Below are positions 1 through 4,971 of a stretch of 5,259 bases of DNA, piece after piece. The first letter of the stretch is position 1, and every line of letters starts with the position of its first letter. A program made the position numbers and the translations under genes. The notes beneath the pieces are model-generated. The model searched no databases. It was not told where the DNA came from and saw only the letters and a program-made list of their open reading frames with translations. Origin of the DNA: an uncultured Ruminococcus sp. (GTDB lineage Bacteria; Bacillota; Clostridia; Oscillospirales; Ruminococcaceae); contig CANQCJ010000154.1 of NCBI GenBank assembly GCA_947589205.1, forward strand, positions 1 through 5,259, written 5' to 3'.

Positions 1-921
1 GCGATGAGTTCACCGATGCCGAAGTCGGTCGCCGATATGACGGTCGAGGACGCGTCCGACGTGCAGAAGATAGCCTCAAAGGTTGATTTTGTGTTCTGCG
101 CGGTAGATATGAAGAAAGACGAGATTATGGCTCTCGAAGAGAGCTACGCGAAGGCTGAGTGTCCCGTTATCTCAAACAATTCCGCGCACAGACATACCCC
201 CGACGTTCCTATGGTGATACCCGAGATAAATCCGGAGCATATCGAGATAATCAGCGCGCAGAGAAAGCGTCTTAACACAAAGCGCGGCTTTATCGCGGTA
301 AAATCCAACTGCTCTCTTCAAAGCTACGTTCCCGCCCTTGCTCCGCTCATGAAGGATTTCAAGGTAACAAAGGCTCTCACCTGCACATATCAGGCGATCT
401 CCGGCGCGGGCAAGACTTTTGAGACTATGCCGCAGATACTCGACAACGTTATCCCCTATATCGGCGGCGAAGAGGAAAAGAGCGAGCTTGAACCGCTCAA
501 GATCTGGGGAAGGATCGAGGGCGACAAAATAGTGCCCGCGGCCGAGCCAAACATCACAGCGCAATGCCTGAGAGTTCCTGTCTCCGATGGTCACACGGCG
601 GCGGTTTTCGCTTCTTTTGAAAAGAAGCCGACTAAGGAACAGATCTTAAAAGCATGGGCTGAATTTAAAGGCGTTCCGCAGGAGCTGGAGCTTCCGAGCG
701 CGCCGAAGCAGTTTTTGCATTATTTTGAAGAGGACGACCGTCCGCAGGCGAAGCTTGACCGAAACATCGAAGGCGGTATGGCGGTCTGCATAGGCAGACT
801 TCGCGAGGATACTCAGTATGACTACAAATTCGTCTGCCTGTCTCACAATACTCTCCGCGGAGCGGCAGGCGGCGCGGTGCTTTTAGCAGAGCTTCTTGCG
901 GCTAAGGGGTATCTCGACTGA
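1..921 (+). CDS. asd: Aspartate-semialdehyde dehydrogenase, 5'-truncated by the window edge
   Basis: The enzyme reduces L-aspartyl-4-phosphate to L-aspartate semialdehyde with NADPH, the branch-point substrate for DapA. It is cytosolic. The frame is open from base 1, and about 306 codons are present. Counting from the Met at base 4, the catalytic cysteine is Cys103 in the motif SNCS, the conserved glycine-rich loop QAISGAG is at 130-136, and the acid/base histidine is His197 in VSDGHTAAV. The C-terminus (LRGAAGGAVLLAELL, 284-298) also fits. The spacing and motifs resemble the archaeal/fungal-type Asd subfamily more than the E. coli type. Family members run to roughly 340-365 residues, so about 40-55 N-terminal residues, including the Rossmann GxxGxxG nucleotide loop, lie outside the window. 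The Met at base 4 is therefore internal, not the real start. The stop TGA overlaps the next gene's ATG by one base, and dapA and dapB follow, which supports the assignment. Identification is firm; the exact subfamily is inferred. Confidence 0.95.
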   Translation, partial: AMSSPMPKSVADMTVEDASDVQKIASKVDFVFCAVDMKKDEIMALEESYAKAECPVISNNSAHRHTPDVPMVIPEINPEHIEIISAQRKRLNTKRGFIAVKSNCSLQSYVPALAPLMKDFKVTKALTCTYQAISGAGKTFETMPQILDNVIPYIGGEEEKSELEPLKIWGRIEGDKIVPAAEPNITAQCLRVPVSDGHTAAVFASFEKKPTKEQILKAWAEFKGVPQELELPSAPKQFLHYFEEDDRPQAKLDRNIEGGMAVCIGRLREDTQYDYKFVCLSHNTLRGAAGGAVLLAELLAAKGYLD

Positions 922-1376
922 TGGATATATGGATCAGACGCTGCACGAGCGCAGACGTCGATATTCTAATGCAAATGACCTATGAGCTTATCGAATATCA
1001 CGAGCTTGAAAATATGTTTTCTCTTACAAGGGAACGCTTCTGCGAGCTGCTCGATACCGAAAAAATAATCAGCTATGCCGCTTTTGCTGACTCATCGCCG
1101 GCGGGCATGATAAATTATTTTTATAAGTATACGACGACTACCGGCAAAAAAATAATCTATCTTGAAGATCTGTATGTAAGAGAAAAATACAGGCGTTTCG
1201 GCATAGCGGGAAAATTCTTTGAAATTTTAAAGCATAACGCCGAGGAAAACGACTGCGAATACATCGAATGGAAATGCGCTGACTTTAACGAAAGCGCGAA
1301 GGGTTTTTACGAAGCGATAGGTTCAAAGCCGTTAAGCGGCTGGACGACATATACCTACGGCTGTAAATTATTCTGA
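921..1376 (+). CDS. GNAT-family N-acetyltransferase, diamine-acetyltransferase-like
   Basis: This 151-residue protein is a single-domain acetyl-CoA-dependent N-acetyltransferase; its substrate is unknown. Strand beta4 and the acetyl-CoA pyrophosphate loop are visible at residues 79-100 as IYLEDLYVREKYRRFGIAG, where RRFGIA matches the GNAT motif A pattern (R/Q)xxGx(G/A). A C-terminal segment, EWKCADFNESAKGFYEAIG (116-134), matches motif B with the usual N-x-x-A-x-x-F-Y pattern. The LEDLYV and W-x-x-x-N features recall spermidine/spermine N-acetyltransferase-like proteins, but that is resemblance only. The length is typical of stand-alone GNATs. The ATG overlaps the asd stop (TGATG), and AAGGGG at 904-909 sits 11 bases upstream, so translation is probably coupled to asd. 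dapA starts 28 bases downstream. No known step of diaminopimelate synthesis uses a GNAT enzyme (DapD and DapH are left-handed beta-helix acyltransferases), so its job in this cluster is open. Confidence 0.85.
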   Translation: MDIWIRRCTSADVDILMQMTYELIEYHELENMFSLTRERFCELLDTEKIISYAAFADSSPAGMINYFYKYTTTTGKKIIYLEDLYVREKYRRFGIAGKFFEILKHNAEENDCEYIEWKCADFNESAKGFYEAIGSKPLSGWTTYTYGCKLF

Positions 1377-1404
1377 CATATCACGAAAGGAGTATGGTCA
1401 AATT

Positions 1405-2304
1405 ATGAAAAAGACTGTTTTTACCGGCGCGGGCGTTGCTATCGCCACACCGATGACCGATAATGATGAGATAAATTTTGCCGAGCTTGGCAGACTTATA
1501 GACTTTAATATCGAAAACGGAACGGACGCAATTATAATCTGCGGCACGACCGGCGAAAGTGCGGCTATGACAGACGAGGAGCATATCGCCTGCATAAAAT
1601 TCGCCGTTGAACACACGGCGGGCAGAGTCCCCGTCATCGCCGGCGCAGGCTCTAATCATACGAGCTATGCCGTTCACCTCGCGCAGGAGGCGGAAAAGCT
1701 TGGCGCGGACGCACTGTTAAGCGTTACCCCCTACTACAACAAGACCTCTCAGGCGGGACTTATCAAGCATTTTACCGAGATAGCAAACTCTGTTTCGCTT
1801 CCGGTGATACTCTATAACGTTCCCTCCAGAACGGGCGTGAACATTTCCGTTGAAACGCTCAAAACGCTTTCTAAGATAGAAAATATCGCTGCTGTTAAGG
1901 AAGCCAGCGGAAATATCAGCCAGGTCGCAAAAATAAAGGAAGCCTGCGGAGACGACCTCGATATTTATTCGGGAAACGACGACCAGATAGTCCCCATAAT
2001 GTCGCTCGGCGGCAAGGGCGTTATCTCGGTGCTTTCAAACTGTATGCCGAAGGAAACTCACGATATAGCTTCTCTCTGCCTTGAAAACAAGTACACCGAG
2101 GCAAGAGAGCTTGCTATGAAAACTCTGCCGTTTGCAAACGCGCTCTTTTGCGATGTAAACCCGATACCCGTCAAGGAAGCGTTAAATATCATGGGCTTCA
2201 ACGCAGGTCACTGCCGTCTGCCGCTTTGCGACACAAGCGAAGCGAACAAGGCGCTTATCAAAGCGGAAATGGAAAAGCTCGGACTTGTGGGCATAATAAA
2301 ATAA
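1405..2304 (+). CDS. dapA: 4-hydroxy-tetrahydrodipicolinate synthase
   Basis: DapA condenses pyruvate with L-aspartate semialdehyde to give 4-hydroxy-tetrahydrodipicolinate, the first committed step to diaminopimelate and lysine. It is a cytosolic (beta/alpha)8 class I aldolase-type enzyme. The 299 residues are full length for the family. Visible signatures are the N-terminal GVAIATPM (10-17), GTTGES (47-52), TPYYNK (108-113), YNVPSRTG (137-144), the Schiff-base lysine Lys165 in AVKEASGN, and SGND (189-192). Aligned to E. coli DapA with a constant offset of +4, the catalytic Thr44, Tyr107, Tyr133, Arg138 and Lys161 correspond to Thr48, Tyr111, Tyr137, Arg142 and Lys165, so all are present. 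At the allosteric lysine site, His56, Asn80 and Tyr106 are kept (His60, Asn84, Tyr110), but His53 is Asp57 and Glu84 is Tyr88. The start is supported by AAAGGAG at 1386-1392. An earlier ATG at 1394 runs into a stop after four codons. Confidence 0.98.
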   Translation: MKKTVFTGAGVAIATPMTDNDEINFAELGRLIDFNIENGTDAIIICGTTGESAAMTDEEHIACIKFAVEHTAGRVPVIAGAGSNHTSYAVHLAQEAEKLGADALLSVTPYYNKTSQAGLIKHFTEIANSVSLPVILYNVPSRTGVNISVETLKTLSKIENIAAVKEASGNISQVAKIKEACGDDLDIYSGNDDQIVPIMSLGGKGVISVLSNCMPKETHDIASLCLENKYTEARELAMKTLPFANALFCDVNPIPVKEALNIMGFNAGHCRLPLCDTSEANKALIKAEMEKLGLVGIIK

Positions 2305-2311
2305 GATCACG

Positions 2312-2333
2312 CACCGCGCAGCAACGCGCGGTG
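2312..2333 (+). other. Intercistronic hairpin between dapA and dapB
   Basis: CACCGCGC (2312-2319) pairs perfectly with GCGCGGTG (2326-2333) around a six-base AGCAAC loop, with a possible extra G-T pair at 2311/2334. The stem has 7 of 8 G-C pairs, begins eight bases after the dapA stop, and ends about 11 bases before the dapB ribosome binding site. The following bases are TAATTATAATG rather than a T-run, so it is not a classical intrinsic terminator. It may set relative dapA/dapB mRNA levels by protecting or processing ends, or by partial termination. The structure is seen directly; its function is inferred. Confidence 0.7.
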
Positions 2334-2361
2334 TAATTATAATGAAAGGAAGTAAAAAAAC

Positions 2362-3120
2362 ATGACCAATATTGCAATATGCGGCGCGTGCGGAAAAATG
2401 GGCAGAGTTATAAACGATATAATTTCAAACCGCAGCGACTGCACAGTTATCGCCGGCATAGATAAATTAGCTCAGGCATACGCGGATTTCCCGGTCGTTG
2501 CTAAACCTACAGAGCTGCCCGAAAAGCCTGACGTTATCATCGACTTTTCTCACCCGTCGTCGCTTGACGATCTGCTTGAATATTCAAAAACAAACGCCGT
2601 TCCCGTCGTAGTCGCCACTACCGGCTATACCGATGAACAGATAATGAAGATAAAAAAAGCCGCCGAGAGCGTGCCGGTATTTTTTACGTTCAATATGTCT
2701 CTCGGAATAAATCTTCTCGCCGAGCTTGCAAAAAAAGCCGCGGCGGTGTTGGGCGATCAGTTTGATATCGAGATCATCGAAAAGCATCACAACCAGAAGA
2801 TCGACGCTCCGAGCGGTACGGCGATAATGCTTGGCGACGCGGTGAACAGCGCACTCGATGAAAAGCGCGGATATGTATACGACCGCCATTCGGTAAGGGC
2901 GAAGCGCGCTAAAAACGAAATAGGAATGCACTCGGTGCGCGGCGGCACTATTGTTGGCGAGCATGAGATAATCTTCGCCGGCCGCGATGAAGTCGTTACG
3001 TTAAAGCACGAAGCCTATTCAAAAAGCGTTTTCGCTGTCGGCTCTGTAAACGCCGCGGTCTTTATCAAGGATAAACCGGCTGGACTTTACACGATGAACG
3101 AAATGCTTTCGGAAAGCTGA
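2362..3120 (+). CDS. dapB: 4-hydroxy-tetrahydrodipicolinate reductase
   Basis: DapB reduces the DapA product to tetrahydrodipicolinate with NAD(P)H, in the cytosol. At 252 residues it is slightly shorter than E. coli DapB (273) but normal for Firmicutes. The N-terminal dinucleotide-binding loop is CGACGKMGR (7-15), followed by DFSHPSS (61-67) and ATTGYT (85-90). The substrate-binding and catalytic signature is EKHHNQKIDAPSGTA (140-154), with the catalytic pair His142/His143 and Lys146. GMHSVRGG (188-195) and GEHEIIFAG (199-207) complete the C-terminal domain. The start is set by AAAGGAAG at 2345-2352, nine bases before the ATG. It lies 57 bases after dapA, with a strong hairpin in the gap. 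The gene ends just before a bidirectional terminator. This is the last plus-strand gene of the cluster, and dapL, dapH or other later steps are not in this window. Confidence 0.97.
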   Translation: MTNIAICGACGKMGRVINDIISNRSDCTVIAGIDKLAQAYADFPVVAKPTELPEKPDVIIDFSHPSSLDDLLEYSKTNAVPVVVATTGYTDEQIMKIKKAAESVPVFFTFNMSLGINLLAELAKKAAAVLGDQFDIEIIEKHHNQKIDAPSGTAIMLGDAVNSALDEKRGYVYDRHSVRAKRAKNEIGMHSVRGGTIVGEHEIIFAGRDEVVTLKHEAYSKSVFAVGSVNAAVFIKDKPAGLYTMNEMLSES

Positions 3121-3123
3121 TAC

Positions 3124-3162
3124 AAAAAATGCCGCCCGGCAACGGACGGCGTTTATTTTTTT
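3124..3162. terminator. Bidirectional intrinsic terminator between dapB and the convergent operon
   Basis: AAATGCCG (3127-3134) pairs with CGGCGTTT (3147-3154; one T-G pair). After a single C/A mismatch two further C-G pairs form (3136-3137 with 3144-3145), closing on the six-base loop GGCAAC. On the plus strand the stem runs into TTTATTTTTTT (3152-3162), terminating dapB three bases after its stop. On the minus strand it runs into T6 (complement of 3129-3124), terminating the coiled-coil gene, whose stop codon ends at 3165. One element thus appears to serve both converging operons. Confidence 0.88.
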
Positions 3163-3164
3163 GC

Positions 3165-3695
3165 TTAGCTTTCTTCAACAGTCTCGGCAGGCTTGGCGTT
3201 AAGCTTTTCGACAGCTTCTATAGTGGAAGTCACATCGTCAAGATTCTTTTGCAGTACGCTCTGAGCTTCCGAGAGCGATCTGTTAAGGCTCTCAGTGAGA
3301 GCGGCGCGTATATCCGCTTCCTTTGAGTTAGCCTGCGCTATAATGCCGTCTGCCTCCTCCTGTGCCTGACGGATAAGCTGCGCGGCGTACTCCTTTGCCT
3401 GACGGGTTATCTCGCCCTCGCTGACGATCTCCTTAGCCTTTTCCTTAGCATTCTCAACATAACCGTCCGCTTCCTTTCTTATGCGGTCGGCTTCAGCGTT
3501 AGCTTCTGCAATGATAGCGTCCTTATTGGTCTCGGTCTCCTTCGCTTTCTTGATCTCGGAAGGCAGGCTGAGTCTTATATTGTCGATATAATCCCTCATC
3601 TGCTCGCAGTCGATCATCTTTTTATTTGAAAAAGGCACTGCCGAGGAATTGTCAAGAAGCTCCTCCATCATTTCTATGATCTCATCAATAGTCAT
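3165..3695 (-). CDS. Conserved coiled-coil protein of the coaD locus, function unknown
   Basis: This is a 176-residue acidic, helix-forming protein with no signal peptide or membrane segment. Residues 1-45 form a distinct head (DEIIEMMEELLDN, then an RDYIDNIRLSLPSEI segment). Residues about 46-165 are almost continuous Ala/Glu/Lys/Gln-rich helix with coiled-coil potential. EAD occurs four times (68-70, 75-77, 114-116, 126-128), in similar surroundings such as KEADGYVENA and EEADGIIAQA, suggesting repeat-like growth of the stalk. Proteins of this look are often auto-annotated as ATPase or ATP synthase subunit B/DivIVA-like because of low-complexity coiled-coil similarity. No Walker motif or catalytic residue is visible, so I do not accept an enzymatic name. 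From memory, similar proteins sit downstream of coaD in other Clostridia. It starts 38 bases after coaD, with GAAAGGAT (3706-3713) as ribosome binding site, and ends at the shared terminator. A cytoplasmic scaffold role is possible but unproven. Confidence 0.8.
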   Translation of the reverse strand: MTIDEIIEMMEELLDNSSAVPFSNKKMIDCEQMRDYIDNIRLSLPSEIKKAKETETNKDAIIAEANAEADRIRKEADGYVENAKEKAKEIVSEGEITRQAKEYAAQLIRQAQEEADGIIAQANSKEADIRAALTESLNRSLSEAQSVLQKNLDDVTSTIEAVEKLNAKPAETVEES

Positions 3696-3733
3696 TTCAA
3701 AAACATCCTTTCATTTATGTATGTCGATCGCCG

Positions 3734-4219
3734 TTATGGTTTCAGACGGCTTTTTATGTCCTCAAGTATCTGTTCGGGCACAAACCCCGAAATGTCTCCT
3801 CCGAGAGACGCGATCTCTTTTACAACGCTCGATGAAAGATACATATTCTCCGCGCTGGTGGTAAGAAAGACCGTTTCCGCATCGGGATAGAGCTTTTTAT
3901 TTGCAAGAGCCATCTGAAACTCATACTCAAAGTCTGAGACAGCCCTTAGTCCCTTTACAATAGCGCACGCCCTGGTCTCCTTCAGATAATCCGCAAGCAG
4001 TCCGCTGTTGCAGTCAACAAGAATATTGTCCATATCCTCCGTCACCCTGAGAATAAATTCCATACGCTCCTGGATAGTAAACGCCGCTGTAGCGCGTTTG
4101 CTCGGGTTGAAGGAAACAAGCACTATGACCTTATCAAACAGCTTAGAAGCGCGTTCGATTATATCAAGATGACCCTTTGTGACCGGATCAAAGCTTCCGG
4201 GGCAAACGGCAATACGCAT
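3734..4219 (-). CDS. coaD: Pantetheine-phosphate adenylyltransferase
   Basis: CoaD transfers AMP from ATP to 4'-phosphopantetheine to give dephospho-CoA, the penultimate step of coenzyme A synthesis, as a soluble homohexamer in the family. The 161 residues match the usual length of about 160. The nucleotidyltransferase signature is PGSFDPVTKGHLDII (7-21), with the (T/H)xGH motif at Thr14-His17. NPSKR (38-42), VKGLRAVSDFEYEFQMA (88-104) and the C-terminal YLSSSVVKEIASLGGD (127-142), with its ATP-contacting SSS segment, are all in the expected order. The ATG follows the rsmD stop by six bases, and its ribosome binding site GAAAAGGAT (4229-4237) lies inside the end of rsmD, indicating coupled translation. 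The rsmD-coaD pairing is common in bacteria. Nothing is unusual in the protein. Confidence 0.97.
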   Translation of the reverse strand: MRIAVCPGSFDPVTKGHLDIIERASKLFDKVIVLVSFNPSKRATAAFTIQERMEFILRVTEDMDNILVDCNSGLLADYLKETRACAIVKGLRAVSDFEYEFQMALANKKLYPDAETVFLTTSAENMYLSSSVVKEIASLGGDISGFVPEQILEDIKSRLKP

Positions 4220-4225
4220 ATTTTA

Positions 4226-4780
4226 TCAATCCTTTTCATCCTCGCTTTGCTTGCGATAGACCGTAAGCGAGACTTTTCCGTAGCGGTAACGCTTATGCAG
4301 CTTAAGCTCACCGATCTCATCGTCAAGCGTCAGCTCCGTTTCGTGCTCGCAGATAACGAACGCGCCGCCAGAGAGTATTTTTTCAAGCAAGGGCAGAGAT
4401 CTTTCTATAAGTGATCTTCTGTACGGCGGATCGAGAAGCGCGATATCTATCCCGCTCTTAGCGGCTTTCAGATATTCGATACTGTCCATGCGCACTATCC
4501 TCGCTCTGTCGGAAAAGCGGCAGGCATTAACGTTCTCTTTGACAACGGCTACAGAATCCGCACTCGAATCGACAAAAACGCAGTGCTTCGCTCCCCTGCT
4601 CAACGCTTCGATGCCGAGCTGACCGCTGCCCGCAAACAGGTCGAGCACGCTTGCCTGCTCAATTTCAAACTGTATGATAGAAAACATCGCTTCCTTAACT
4701 GCGTCGGCAGTCGGACGAACGTCGAGCGAATCGAGCGTTTTCAGTTTTCTTCCCCGAGCCGAACCGGTTATAACTCTCAT
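4226..4780 (-). CDS. rsmD: 16S rRNA (guanine(966)-N(2))-methyltransferase
   Basis: RsmD methylates N2 of G966 in 16S rRNA of the small ribosomal subunit, using S-adenosylmethionine. The 184-residue protein has the family's N-terminal RVITGSARGRKL (2-13) and RPTADAVKEAMFSII (22-36), the SAM-binding motif I VLDLFAGSGQLGIEALSRG (45-63), an acidic motif II residue Asp71 (VFVDSS), and the catalytic DPPY at 117-120. Length and motif order are standard. The ATG at 4780 is preceded by AAGGA (4794-4798) with a somewhat long spacing of 13 bases. It is the first gene of the minus-strand operon, about 33 bases downstream of the predicted transcription start. The extreme C-terminus is charged (KQSEDEKD) and overlaps the coaD ribosome binding site. 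Confidence 0.96.
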   Translation of the reverse strand: MRVITGSARGRKLKTLDSLDVRPTADAVKEAMFSIIQFEIEQASVLDLFAGSGQLGIEALSRGAKHCVFVDSSADSVAVVKENVNACRFSDRARIVRMDSIEYLKAAKSGIDIALLDPPYRRSLIERSLPLLEKILSGGAFVICEHETELTLDDEIGELKLHKRYRYGKVSLTVYRKQSEDEKD

Positions 4781-4820
4781 AATTAAACTTACGTCCTTAA
4801 AAAAATTTTTTCACAATAAT

Positions 4821-4849
4821 ATTATACAATAATATTTCAGTTTTGTCCA
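4821..4849 (-). promoter_or_regulatory. Sigma-A-type promoter of the rsmD-coaD operon
   Basis: Read on the minus strand, TGGACA (4849-4844; five of six matches to TTGACA) is followed by a 17-base spacer and a perfect TATAAT (4826-4821). Transcription should start near 4814, giving a leader of about 33 bases before the rsmD ATG. An A8 tract on the minus strand (4870-4863) lies where an UP element would be expected upstream of the -35. The leader starts with an A6T7 tract (4811-4799) before the AAGGA ribosome binding site. Spacing, orientation and AT-rich setting all agree; there is no experimental support. Confidence 0.82.
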
Positions 4850-4910
4850 TAGGGAAAAAGAATTTTTTTTGCCGAAAAAAAGCGTTTTTTGTAATTTTGT
4901 TCAAAATGCA

Positions 4911-4943
4911 ACAAAAGGAACCTCAAAATGAAGTTCCTTTTGT
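4911..4943 (-). terminator. Likely intrinsic terminator of the surface-protein gene
   Basis: ACAAAAGGAAC (4911-4921) and GTTCCTTTTGT (4933-4943) form a perfect 11-bp inverted repeat. After one C/A mismatch two more pairs (4923-4924 with 4930-4931) close the loop AAAAT. It lies 28 bases beyond the stop codon of the minus-strand surface-protein gene. On the minus strand the 3' arm is U-rich and is followed by TGCATTTTG, a weak U-tail. On the plus strand the tail is poorer and no plus-strand gene approaches, so a minus-strand role is preferred. It separates that gene from the rsmD promoter. Confidence 0.7.
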
Positions 4944-4971
4944 AAAATTTAATCAAAATCTAAACTGTTAA

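Noticed and set aside
172..594. Long open frame antisense to asd, with others antisense to dapA (1381-1677, 1398-1637) and dapB (2584-2964).
   Set aside because: They lie wholly opposite well-supported enzymes, have no ribosome binding site that I could see, and show no recognisable motifs. They are shadows of codon bias.
2148..2336. Plus-strand 62-codon frame overlapping the end of dapA.
   Set aside because: It is an out-of-frame overlap with a conserved part of dapA, ends inside the intercistronic hairpin region, and has a low-quality Arg/Gln-rich product.
2338..2343. TATAAT on the plus strand just before dapB, a possible internal promoter.
   Set aside because: No -35-like hexamer lies about 17 bases upstream (that position is inside the GC hairpin), and transcription would start in the dapB ribosome binding site, leaving no leader.
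3129..3326. Plus-strand 65-codon frame after dapB.
   Set aside because: It starts inside the terminator stem and is antisense to the coiled-coil gene. The same reasoning removes the frames at 3649-3864, 4169-4414 and 4583-4786.
4863..4890. T8/A7/T6 array as an additional terminator hairpin.
   Set aside because: Any stem would be all A-U with a loop of three or four bases and too weak; the 4911-4943 hairpin is the better terminator.
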